A stretch of 64,000 bases of DNA, taken from assembly GCA_963680875.1 (NCBI GenBank), contig OY804588.1:81244829-81308828 (forward strand), read 5' to 3'. The notes beneath the pieces are model-generated. The model was not told where the DNA came from. It made no database searches and saw only the letters and a list, made by a program, of their open reading frames with translations. This DNA comes from Bathymodiolus brooksi (Eukaryota > Mollusca > Bivalvia > Mytilida > Modiolidae). Shown here piece after piece: positions 10,600-20,398 of the stretch; positions within the stretch are counted from its first letter, which is position 1, and each line of letters opens with the position of its first letter. The position numbers and the translations under genes were made by a program.

Positions 10600-13050
10600 A
10601 TCTCCTATACTTCATGATGTCTTACTTAATGACCTTCTACTATCTATGCAGAAACCGTTGGGTATGCATCACTTTCACTCGAAACTATTTTCACTACCTC
10701 TTTCAAAGCCACATGCCTTGTACAACTCATGTTTGGTAAACCATGTTACACATCCGAATTCAAATGCATACAAACTAACAGCAAGATATTGACAGACTTT
10801 TCAAACCTGTTGGCATTAAGAAAGATGAAAGAAGCAAACGTTCCTTACTGAAACTGTCGTTTTCCCACAAAGATCTTGATGGCATTAACTTAGGCAATAT
10901 CATTCATCACAAATCAGTGAAATCTAAAATTCCACCATATTCTAAGGATCAATCTGTACCTATAATCTCGCATGCATATACCATGCCTATAGCAACAAAC
11001 ATTTGTAACTACAAACACGTGTTGCATATTGATGATTTCAAATCTAAGCCTCCTGATTGCACATGTGCAAGTTGCCCATAATCTGGCTAGCCACGTTATA
11101 AATGGTGACCTTAAAATTATCAATAACAACTCTCTACGAAATGTTTTCGTCATAGATCGTAAATATCGTGAGCCTAAAGCCATAAACTGGAACATAACTT
11201 TAAAAATCTAATGGATTCGGTCGAGGATTATGCCAGACAATGCGCAAAACGTGAAAAGGAAGACTTGGATAATCTTTCTGAATGGGTGAAGAGTGTGAGG
11301 TCGCTTATACAAATTAGAATTAAAAAGTTCGGTGGGTCTATGAGCACTCGCTCTACATCAATCATCAAAGACCCAAATGTTGCAAAACACCTGTCTCTTC
11401 TCCAGGACAAATATGTTATTGTCTGCACCGACAAGGCCTCCAACAATATTGCTTGTGTGTGTAAATCACATTATGTAGACTGCTTGATAAAGGAATGAGG
11501 TATTGACAATTCACTTGGCAACCTTACATATACCCCGACGACACATACGAAAGAGGAAATCCTGGACAATCATAGGTCTGTTTTATGTTCCGTTGGAATT
11601 TCAACCAAATATGAAAAACTGGATCTATACATTACTCTACTGGATTCCTAAATTACACAAGTGTCATTTAAAACAGCGTTATATTGCGGGTCTACCAAAT
11701 GCTCCACGATACCTCTTTCCAAATTATCACCATGTATTATATCGGCGGTCAAAACCGGGCTTCAGAGTTACTGTGACACTAGCTACTCGAGGGATGGTGT
11801 GAATCAGATGTGGATGCTGAAGAACTCTAAAGATCTGTTAGAGTACATACAATCTAGGTCCCTATTCTTCTGCAATAGCATCAAAACATTTGATTTCTCT
11901 CTACCCTCTACACAACTATTCCTCACTCTAAGGTGAATGACAGATTAAGGGAGTTGGTCCAGCTGTGTTTCATAAAAAAGAATGGCCAACGTAGATACAA
12001 ATACCTTGTGCTAGGAAGAGACACATCTTATTTTGTAAAAATAACCTCTCTGATTCTACCAAAAAGTTCTCTGAAGCTGATATCATTAACATTGTCGAGT
12101 TTTTGATTGACAACATATTTGCTATGTTTGGTGTTTTTCAACAGACAGTCGGCATAGGTATGTGCACAAACTGTGCACCTCTTCTCGTCGACTTTCGTAT
12201 GAGGTAGACTTCATACATGGGCTTCTCACGAAAAAGGAAAAAAAAAGCTAGTCCGATCCTTTAATTTCACGTTACGCTATTTAGATGATGTCCTATCACT
12301 AAATAATTCTAGGATTGGTGATTTCTTTGATCGCATCTATCCCATTGAGCTTGAAATAAAGTATCCCACAGATACCGATAGGTCTGCTTCATAACTTGAC
12401 CTACACCTCTAAATTGACAGGGAGGGGCGGTTAAGAACTAAACTGTACGACAAAAGAGATTATTTCATTTTTCCCATTGTGAACTTTCCATTTATATGTA
12501 GCAACATTCCAGCAGCAACTTCATATGGGGTATATATCTCTCAATTGATACGATATTCCAGAGCTTGTGGTACCTATCAGGATTTCCTTGATAGAGGGTT
12601 GCTACTAACAAGGAAGCTACTGAGCCAAGGGTTCCGTTTGGTTAAGTTGAAGTTATTACTTCGAAAGTTTGCCGGTAGCCACCATGGTTTGGTTGACCGC
12701 TATGGAATATCTGTGTCACAAATGTCCACGGATATGTTCCACTTGTCGTAAGCATTTCCCAGTCCTTTCCTCATTCATGGCTTATCATCGGTTTTGTTAC
12801 TAGATTAACACTACGGGTGCCACTAGAGAAGCCACTAGTGCTGACCCTTCCAGAGCAGCTGAGACACCCCCGGTTTTTAGTGAGGTTCGTGTTACTCAAT
12901 CTTTAGATTTCTGTGTATGTTTTGTAGATTGTTGTTTGTCCTTTTGTCTTTTTTCTTTTGGTCATTGTGTTGTCTATTCTTCTTCGATATACGGATTCTG
13001 ATTACCCCTTTGGTATCTTCAAACTCTTCGTCGATTGGTTGATTTCAAAA
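10600..13050 (+). pseudogene. Second Penelope-like RT element (PLE-2), heavily decayed
   Basis: A reverse transcriptase can be followed through many frameshifts and stops. In order: GINLGNIIHHKSVKS (about 10870-10925), SVEDYARQCAKREKE (11218-11262), the fingers motif YWIPKLHK (about 11640), SKLSPCIISAVKTGLQSY, FFCNSIKTFDFS, TVGIGMCTNCAPLL (about 12146-12187) and the catalytic Y-L-D-D at 12278-12289. It ends SQMSTDMFHLS with a stop at 12749-12751, followed by a 3' UTR to about 13050. GxxMGTNxAP-like and YxDD boxes put it near the Penelope/telomerase-like RTs; no GIY-YIG domain is visible. Tails of the same family recur across the window. It is not the same family as the element at 1-2500. Confidence 0.75.
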
Positions 13051-13299
13051 TATATATACCCTTCCATATTGTGTCCCGTAGCTGCGTTGCAACAATATAT
13101 ATATATATTTTTCTATAAAATGGCGGTTAATATAATCAACTAATGGTGTTTAATGAATGACTAAATATCAAAGGGTGGATAATTTCAACGATGTTTTGCA
13201 GTGGAATTTTGCATCGGAATTGGTATGAAGTTATTTGTTATGGTTATGCATCAGTTAAAATCAATGGCAGAAAAGTTTGAAAATAACATTATGGATAAT

Positions 13300-13485
13300 C
13301 AGAGGAGAATTCGAAGAAAGTAGGAGAAGACAATGGACACAAGAAAAATGACAGAAGAACAAACAATGATCTATAAAACACTACATAGTAAACCAACGAC
13401 TGAGCATCACGAACCCCACTAAAGACTGGGGTGGACTTGTGTGCTCCGGAAGAGTGAGCAGTGCTTGCTCCACCTTTATCACTCG
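13300..13485 (-). mobile_element. PLE-2 3' UTR fragment
   Basis: In reverse orientation it has the family signature: ACACAAGAAAAATGACAGAAG, AACAAACAATGATCTA, and CACGAACCCCACTAAAGACTG followed by GTGCTCCGGAAGAGTGAGCAG. It has the opposite orientation to the neighbouring element. Confidence 0.6.
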
Positions 13486-13869
13486 CTATTTTATTCTTGC
13501 TAAATATACATTGACAAGTCATGCAAGTCATAAACGAGGAAATGATGGGATTGATTTTATGACAAACTGAACATATCCGTGGTTACTTCTGGTATAGATA
13601 TTTAACAACGGTTAACCAAGTGATGGTGGAGATCGTAACACTCTTGAAGTGATGACGTCATCTTAACCACTAGAAACCGTTGTTTAAGTAGCGGCATTCT
13701 TACATGCTACAACAATCCTCTAACTAGGTAATAATGAATGGAGCTACAAGTTCTAGCATATCGTATCAACTGAGAAATACATATTTCAAATGCAGGTTCT
13801 GCAGAATGTTACTACATAAAATACTTTTCAAAAAAGTACCAGTGGTAAATACAATAAACTAAAAACTGG

Positions 13870-14060
13870 TTTCCATTGACACAGTTCGAATCCCACTCAG
13901 GCGAGGTCTACTCGATACAACATTATTTGATCTAGTTTGTCAATGACCTACGGCGGGCGTGTCTCGGTAGTTATCTCCTATTACCTCCACGAATAAAACT
14001 GACCGCTAAGATATGACTGAAATATTGTTGAAAGTGGCGTTGAACACCATAAACCAAAGC
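13870..14060 (+). mobile_element. SINE family 1, 5'-truncated
   Basis: It begins around the B-box (CAGTTCGAATCCCACTC) and runs through CTACTCGATACAACATTATTTG and ATAAAACTGACCGC to the tail GAAAGTGGCGTTGAACACCATAAACC. The core GGTTTTCTCCGG is mutated. Confidence 0.8.
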
Positions 14061-15539
14061 TAAACCAAACCTCCACTGACACACTAGTAATTAATTGATG
14101 ACTAAAAATGATGTTAATGTACATATGATATTTAATTAGATAAGGTTAATTGCCCTAATTACAAGCTTTGAGATTTTGTTCATCAAATTAAAATATAAAG
14201 ACAATGGATATAGTATATACAATCTATCCAGAGACAAAAATACATATAGAGACATTGCACTTCTCTGTGATATTATCACGAGATGATCAGTAAAAAAATA
14301 ATGATAACACCATAAATGTTTTCATGGCATCATAGAGTCACATATCGTCTTGTAAATTATATTCAATGGTTAACATCATACAAGGATAGGGGTTCACTTC
14401 TTAGAGACGTGTCGCTGGAATGGGTAGACTTTTTTCATTTCTCAGATGTATGATTGAGTCATACATTTTTCACATCAATATATCACCGGAAGGGGATTAT
14501 CAAGCTATGATGTATCAGTGGGTATTAAAGTTATAAGCCAATGAGACTTCTTTATTGCCAAGACAAATTATTCAAAAGTATGCTATAGTTTAAAATGATA
14601 TTGCACAAAATTGATCTGTGTGTGTTTATTTTAGATTTTAGTTTGATATATATGAATGGGTAAAGCTTCCATACTAAGAATATATTTATGTCATACTCCA
14701 GCGTTCCACCGTTCCCAATTTTACATTAAAGTACTCCCATGACACATATTGGCGATTACCAAAAAAAAAAAAAAAAAAGCTCTTCATAAATGTTAAAATT
14801 TTACACATTTAAGCCCAACCCGTTGTACGATTAGCTAATATTCCTTTTAAAGATAATGAATAACTAACACATATCAAGAATTTAAGTTTTTCGCAGAAAA
14901 ATGTCACATTAATACTGAAATCGTACAGACTTCCAATGGTCTTTCGGAACAGGAATGTATGTCTATTTTTCTGGGATAATTAATCCACAATGAATGGCAT
15001 GAATCCACATATCAATGGGGATTATATGAATGTAATTGTTATCCTTATAAGGAGGGGCAATTACATTTCTTAAAACACCATTATGGTATGCTAAATTTAT
15101 TGCAGAATAAACAAAGACACTTTGTGTCTAGATGGTAATCTTTCAATGGCATGAATCTATATGCTATATAATTATATGAATGGTATGTGGGACGATTCCA
15201 TTTCTAAGTACGCTATTTATTATGGAATGCTGAATACAGGAAAATACAATCTGTGTCTAGATAGTAATCTTTCAAATTCAGTAACTAAATCACTATCCAA
15301 CATTATACTTTGACACAAATTAAAGCAAATGAACAGTGCTAACAGTGCTTTTATCGCTGTTGTATATTTCAGAGTCACAGTAGGGTTTTCAACAATGAGC
15401 AGACCTCATATCCTCAAATGAGCCATGAGCATGAAGTGGCAGACGCTAGCAGTATATAGCACATAATAACTAAGGTGAAATGAATGTAGGTTCTGATTTC
15501 GTAAGCAAATACGAATAAATGCGATATGAATTATGAGTG
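14061..15539. other. AT-rich intergenic sequence
   Basis: A poly-A run lies at 14761-14778. Two loosely similar stretches (AATGGCATGAATC... at 14993 and 15148, each followed by TATATGAATG) look like an old, degenerate duplication. No gene is supported. Confidence 0.45.
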
Positions 15540-15705
15540 CTTAATGTCACTTTCAACAAAATGAAGTTATATTGTGGTGGTCAATTTCATTGGTGGTCGA
15601 CACCGGATTTTCCAGAAAAAAAGCACCTTCCCCTTGTGCCCAGACACATTTTATCACATAAAGTTGTATCGAATGCACCTCATTATGGGCGGGAATTCAA
15701 CTTAC
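15540..15705 (-). mobile_element. SINE family 1, diverged
   Basis: Reverse-oriented copy: TTAATGTCACTTTCAAC, GTTATATTGTGGTGGTCAATTTC, CACATAAAGTTGTATCGAATGCACC, GGGCGGGAATTCAAC. The B-box region is mutated. Confidence 0.75.
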
Positions 15706-16029
15706 AAATTTAATTAGTGCATAGATAAAGAAATGTGGATCCAATATCCATACGACCACTGCCACGGCCTCATCCAAGCACACACGGTAGATATTTGCAA
15801 TCGGATAGGCAGGTATTTTCCATAATGCATACTGGGGGTATTCAAAAACTAATATTGATACATAAATATATAAAAATAAATTGTTTGCATGTCTTTCTTT
15901 TAACTGTTATCTTGGTGAAGTCTTCTTACGTCGTCGCCCTGAAAAAGACGTATATATGAGGAAAATAAAATCCACAAATCGGAGAATAATGACGTTTTAT
16001 TAATAGAATGTCGTTATTGAATAATAAAT

Positions 16030-16250
16030 AATAAAGAGGTACAATCAAAGGTGCTCTAAAAAATAGTGACCACCTCTATTAAGCAATAACGTGTAGCATT
16101 TGACCTTAATTTTAATTTCCCTTCACAGTGCATTTCATATTAATTAAACCTGTATTAAGTGACCACCTGTCTTATGTGACCATATTTCACTTTTTCTTTG
16201 CAAGGTCAAATAAGACAGGTCTTACTGCAATATGATCACATTAACAAGGA
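16030..16250 (+). mobile_element. MITE-like remnant with TACARTCAAA end
   Basis: It starts GTACAATCAAAGGTGCTC and continues ATAGTGACCACCTCTATTAAG, then TTGACCTTAATTTTAAT. The same sequence appears in reverse at 49543-49668, ending GGTTTGACTGTAT. The right end here is uncertain because it abuts a SINE. Confidence 0.5.
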
Positions 16251-16262
16251 TAGAGTTAGGGT

Positions 16263-16471
16263 CATGGTGTTTAACGCCACTTTCAACAACTTTTCTGTTA
16301 TTTCGTGGCCCTTAGTTTTATTGGTGGACAAACTTTATCACATAACATTGTATCGAGTACACCTCGCCATGAGCGGGATTCGATCTCACAACTTTAGTGG
16401 TGATAGGCACTGATTGTATACAAGTAGGTAGTTGTTAATCCGAACACCATAATATCACGACCACGACCGCT
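16263..16471 (-). mobile_element. SINE family 1, internal deletion
   Basis: Reverse-oriented: ATGGTGTTTAACGCCACTTTC, then after TTTTATTGGTGGA it jumps to CAAACTTTATCACATAACATTG, losing the CGGAGAAAACC core. The B-box GAGCGGGATTCGATCTC and head end ATCACGACCACGACCGC are present. Confidence 0.82.
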
Positions 16472-17640
16472 GAATCACATTAACACACATATTATACAAA
16501 TGTGTGATTAACTCAATCAGGACATATCATTTCCACTACTTTTGTTTTTTTTTAGTAAAGTAGGTTTTACAGATTGTTCAAAATTTCTGGATTGTCGAAC
16601 ATGAATATTGTATCTACTGTGTGACTTTGCTGCTCCAAAAGATATTTATTTGGCTTTTCAATCTGTTGACTACGAGATTACACAATAAACGAGCAGAGCG
16701 CACTACCTGTGTTTACTACTCTGGTGTTGTAGGGAAAAGTATGCGACTCAATTTCGTTTGTATGTTCATTATTACCTCTTAATTTTTGTTCGAGGTTAGG
16801 GACCGACCATTTAACTTGCAGGGGAGTTATGGTTTTTTGTTTCGCTCAGAATTTTTTTTTTCGGACATCAGCAACATTGGGAACCAGAATATTTTTTTAG
16901 AAAAAAACCATACCCCCCCCCCCCTTCTTTCAAGTTAAATGGTCCCTTAGCTAATATCAGCTCATCATTTTGTAAACATGGCGGATTTTATCCATAAAGG
17001 TGATTTAACTCGTCAACCATTTTATGAAGTATCAAGCCAGGCAAACAATAGCTTACATGCTACTATGGAAATTCAAGTATTTTTATTCGAATTGACATTT
17101 CGCCTGGTAGGTTCTCCCATTTTGTTGGAACGCTAATTGTTCCTGAACTTGTATGCTTCTAAATATATGTCATGTGATTTTATAAGAACTAAAATTATAG
17201 TTGAAAGTTATTTTCAACAGTATATCGCTACCACCATTTGATATGTATACAAAACCGGAAAACACGGAAACAAAACTGCGGACCTTCCATGAGTCACTAG
17301 CACAACTTTATCCAATAAGGTCGTACATGTATAGAGTAAACATCTGCACCGAGAATATGTCTGAGAATACCAGGTTTGGCATCACTTTCTCATAAACTTT
17401 ATATTGGAAAATAAGAAATTCGTAAACAAAGAAAGACAACTCTTGAGGACTACGTTCACTCATAATCTAAATCTTAACCACAAGTGGTATACATGTATGT
17501 GAAATATTTGGAATATTGTTAAAAAGATTAATTTGAGGAACATTGTTTTACAAGAATGAATATCAACGGCTTCTCATAATGGCCAAATGAAATATCTGTC
17601 ATTGAAATTAGTAATGCAAGCAATTGTGATGATTAAAGCA
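16472..17640. other. Intergenic sequence with C-rich tract
   Basis: A C run at 16913-16924 lies between two nearby copies of similar text (ACCATTTAACTTGCAGG at 16806, and TTCAAGTTAAATGGTCCC at 16930 in reverse), so 16806-16948 may be a small foldback. No gene is supported. Confidence 0.45.
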
Positions 17641-18085
17641 TAATAATATACGAATAGAAAGTTTAAACAGCATGATCATGAAGAGTTTGAAGATACGAAA
17701 GCGGTAATCAGAATCTGTAAATCGAAGATGGACAGACAATGGCCACATTAAAAAGGACAAGGGCACAAAGCAGGGGCGGATCCAGCGGGGGCGCACCCGG
17801 CGCGCGCCCCCATAAAATTGGAAAAAATATGATTTTTTGGCGTAAAATCGTGATTTTTCACACGAAATACCCCAACAATTTTCGCGCCTCCCTCCGCTCG
17901 GCGCAATTTTTTTAAGTGCGCCCCCCCCCCCTAACTTGATATCCTTGATCCGCCACTGCAAAGAACAACCTACACAAACATTACAAATAAATGTAAAGAT
18001 CGAGTAACACGAACCCCACTTAAAACCTGGAGTGAACCCGAGTGCTTTTATCGTAAAGTTTCGTTCTTAACCGGCCCGCACTATC
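17640..18085 (-). mobile_element. PLE-2 3' UTR fragment interrupted by a MITE
   Basis: In reverse orientation: GAAGAGTTTGAAGATACG, GGTAATCAGAATCTGTAAATCG, GACAATGGCC, then a 188-bp MITE, then AAAGAACAACCTACAC and CACGAACCCCACTTAAAACC. The neighbouring copy at 18400-18570 has the same text without the MITE and serves as an empty site. Confidence 0.72.
17771..17958. mobile_element. CAGGGGCGGATCCAG MITE, copy A
   Basis: It runs from CAGGGGCGGATCCAGC to ATCCTTGATCCGCCACTG, giving terminal inverted repeats CAG(G/T)GGCGGATC. It is flanked by the 5-bp duplication CAAAG (17766-17770 and 17959-17963). The inside has G/C-rich arms and an AT-rich middle with TTTTTCACACGAAATACCCC, shared with copy C at 47403. 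The TIR resembles hAT-type ends; the 5-bp duplication would fit a hAT subgroup. It is non-autonomous. Confidence 0.88.
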
Positions 18086-18099
18086 AACTTCGAGATGTA

Positions 18100-18250
18100 G
18101 GTAAAGGTATGAAGTAGAGCTATCTGTATCTGTAGTATCCTTTAATTCAAGTTCAATGGGATAGATGCGATAAACAAAATCACCAATTATTTAGTGAAAA
18201 AAGGACATCATCTATATAGCGGAAGTGACGTTAATTGATTGGGCTACCAA
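18100..18250 (-). pseudogene. PLE-2 RT catalytic-region fragment
   Basis: Reading the minus strand, it matches 12260-12390 of the PLE-2 copy: TATAGATGATGTCC followed by CTAAATAATTGGTGATTTTG, ATCGCATCTATCCCATTGAAC. It therefore holds the Y-x-D-D region. The part between here and the 3' UTR fragment at 17640-18085 is missing. Confidence 0.65.
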
Positions 18251-18399
18251 TTCTACCACCATTAATTAAGGGAACAATAATCTCTCACTTTAAGACATGG
18301 AAAACATACTTTTTGCTTGTGAAATAACAATATATAAAAGGTATACTAGAGATTAACAATATGACAAAGTTATTTGGATATTCCTTGACAAATGAGTGC

Positions 18400-18572
18400 A
18401 TGTGATAAGAGTTTGAAGATACGAAAGAGGTAATCAGAATCCGTATATCGAAGAAGAACAGACAACACAATGGCTAAAGGAAAAAAGTCCAAAAGAACAA
18501 ACAACGATCTACAAAACATACCGTAGACATAAAACTAAAGATCGAGTAACACGAACCCCACTAAAAACCGGG
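18400..18572 (-). mobile_element. PLE-2 3' UTR fragment
   Basis: AGAGTTTGAAGATACGAAAG, AATCAGAATCCGTATATCG, AAAAGAACAAACAACG and CACGAACCCCACTAAAAACC in the same order as at 17640-18085. It ends at a G-rich run (18571-18594) just downstream of the WIPF exon on the minus strand. Confidence 0.7.
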
Positions 18573-18620
18573 GGGGGGGGGGTGGGGGAGGGGGGATAAT
18601 ACGTTGAACATTCTACTCAC

Positions 18621-18740
18621 TTCTAGTACCATTACATTTCTGTCGAGATGTACTGCTACTGTATTGCTTTGGTATATCTTCAAATTCGTCAGGTTGTGGG
18701 AAGTCTTTCACATCGTGAAAATAAAATCGTTTCTCGAAAT
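18621..18740 (-). CDS. WIPF-type exon with WASP (EVH1)-binding motif
   Basis: A 120-bp exon on the minus strand. The acceptor is TTTATTTTATATAG just above 18740; a donor GTGAGT (18615-18620) follows. The product segment contains KRFYFHDVKDFPQPDEFEDI, then KQYSSSTSRQK and NGTRS. The FYFH...DFPxP block followed by a Lys-x-Tyr/Ser-rich stretch is the C-terminal WASP/N-WASP EVH1-binding motif of the WIP/WIPF family, which stabilises WASP and controls Arp2/3-driven actin assembly. The exon joins in phase with the proline-rich exon at 19873-20398: that exon leaves one base (G) and this one supplies AT, giving Asp. Without splicing at the donor, the frame would stop two codons later (TAG), so either another exon follows or this is the C-terminus. 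Assignment is from motif and synteny of exons; no alignment was run. Confidence 0.78.
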
Positions 18741-19286
18741 CTATATAAAATAAATGACAACAAAATAATAAATATGTTTGTTTGTTTGTTTGTTTCTTAT
18801 TGTATTTTTTGTATTTTTTTCTTGTTTGTTTATTTTTTTTCCGTTTCGTTCTGTTTTTTAGCTTTGTCTGTTTTTGCATTTTGTTACATTTTTTTTATAC
18901 AAAAAACCGATATGGTATTATGAACCAGGTCATAGTAATTAAGTAAAATGTTTAAGAATGGTGGGTTCGTAGTTGTAGTCCTAGTCTTAGGTTTCGATAC
19001 CTTTGAATGATTTGAATTATTACTGTAGAGAATAATTTCATGCTTTTTGTTTTGTATTTTGTTTTTGTTTTTTTGTTGTTTCTCCTTTTTTTCATTTCTC
19101 AAAGAACTTATTTATAATGTTGTATATTGTATTTTACTATTGCTGACGCATGTACTATTGTAATTATTTATTAAGTAGAGAGGACCCTTGTAAATTGTTA
19201 TAATTTCTGTCCAATCCAATTGTTATAATATTTAGCAATAAAATATGTTTAATCTAATCTAGAGAATGATTTTAATAATTCAGAGG

Positions 19287-19381
19287 TTTTCACCGGGTGC
19301 TCGCTCCCTTTTCCTCACCAATAAAACTGACAGCCATGATATAGCTGAAATATTGTTGAAAGTGGCGTTAAACACCATATC
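19287..19381 (+). mobile_element. SINE family 1, 5'-truncated
   Basis: Only the 3' part is present, from TTTTCACCGGGTGCTC to GAAAGTGGCGTTAAACACCA. It sits antisense in the WIPF intron. Confidence 0.8.
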
Positions 19382-19557
19382 CACCCCCTTCTATAGTGTG
19401 AGCAAAAAATATTTCAAAGTTCTGTGTATGTGTAATAAAAATGACCATTAAAATACCTAGGGATACGTCTAATTAGGGTCAAAGTTTACGTCTGTATCTA
19501 TAACAGACACTAATATTCAATAAATACAAGATAAATATTTGTATTGTTATATTTCAG

Positions 19558-19822
19558 GGGATGTCGTAGTCGTGATCGCATAATAGTTAGATTTACAACT
19601 ACCTGTGCAATCAATACCTATATCACCACTAAAGTTGTGAGTTCGAACCCCGTTCATTGCGAGATGTACTCGATATAACATTATGTAATGAAGTTTGTCA
19701 GCGAACAGGTTGGTGGTTTTCTCCGGCTATTCAGGTTTACTCCACCAATAAAACTGACCGCCACGACATAACTGAAATACTATTGAAAGTGGCGTTAAAC
19801 ACAATAAGCCAACCAAGCCAAC
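19558..19822 (+). mobile_element. SINE family 1, near full length
   Basis: The tRNA-like head runs GGGATGTCGTAGTCGTGATCG with B-box GAGTTCGAACCCCG; the core is GGTGGTTTTCTCCGGC; the tail is GAAAGTGGCGTTAAACACAATAAGCC. It is one of the most complete family members here and defines the plus direction: head to GGCGTTAAAC tail. Confidence 0.88.
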
Positions 19823-19872
19823 CATTATAATATTTCAACGTGTCATGTTTATTATGTCTTAAAAAAACATAC

Positions 19873-20398
19873 CATTTTTTTCAATGGATAGGCTTGTCAC
19901 ACTTGACTTCCTTTCTGGTAATCTGGGAGGTTCAACTTTACTTTTTGTAGGACGATTACTCACTGGAATAGAGGGAGGAATGTCTTCCTTAGGAGGTGGT
20001 GGTAGTGGTCGTTTTGTACTATTTGAATGTCTTATCGCTGGCGCATTATCCGCCGGAGTTGGTGGTAATCCACGATGTAAAGTAGCTCGTCCGTTTGGGG
20101 TACTATGTGATATTGGACTATCTACGTGTTCCTCCACTGGTGGTGGGGGCAAAGGTCTTTTTGTATTTGTATATTGTCTTGATGTATCTAATGTTGATGA
20201 AGCCCTATTATGAATAGATTGTTGTTTCGGACTGATTTCACTCGTCGGTGGCGGTGGCAGTTTGCGTTCTTTTAGCAGCGGTGGGTTTGATACATGTTGT
20301 GTTGGTGTCTTTGGTTTTGAAGGGAGTGGTCTCCCCTTTTGTGATGATATAGAGGCCCGCGATGGTAACGGAGGACCTGACATAATATCTAGTACCAT
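19873..20398 (-). CDS. WIPF-type proline-rich exon
   Basis: The minus-strand frame gives about 175 residues rich in Pro, Ser and Lys/Arg. It carries SH3-ligand motifs: PPLPSR and PPRLPER (PxxPxR class) and two RPLPPPP blocks (RxxPxxP class). The exon ends with AAATG followed by the donor GTATGT (19867-19872), leaving phase 1, and joins in frame to the WASP-binding exon at 18621-18740. The 5' edge is uncertain. Two Met codons (20398 and 20383) follow an in-frame TGA inside the adjacent satellite, so the acceptor must lie after that TGA, or the exon is a first coding exon with 5' UTR in the satellite. The WH2 N-terminal exons expected for WIP were not found. On the plus strand an overlapping 109-residue frame is a shadow. 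Confidence 0.72.

Larger units (their letters stand above)
18741..19872 (-). other. WIPF intron with SINEs and a repeated 3' UTR-like tail
   Basis: The intron between the two exons is about 1.13 kb, bounded by GTATGT (19867-19872) and TATATAG (at 18741). It holds (TTTG)n/T-rich sequence at 18770-19095, a tail at about 19130-19260 (GTAGAGAGGACCCTTGTAAA, TTAGCAATAAAATATG, TTTAATCTAATCT) related to the 3' UTRs in the 35-42.7 kb array, and two SINEs. Confidence 0.7.

Noticed and set aside
19884..20213. 109-codon plus-strand Gly-rich frame
   Set aside because: Antisense of the proline-rich WIPF exon (CCN codons read as GGN).
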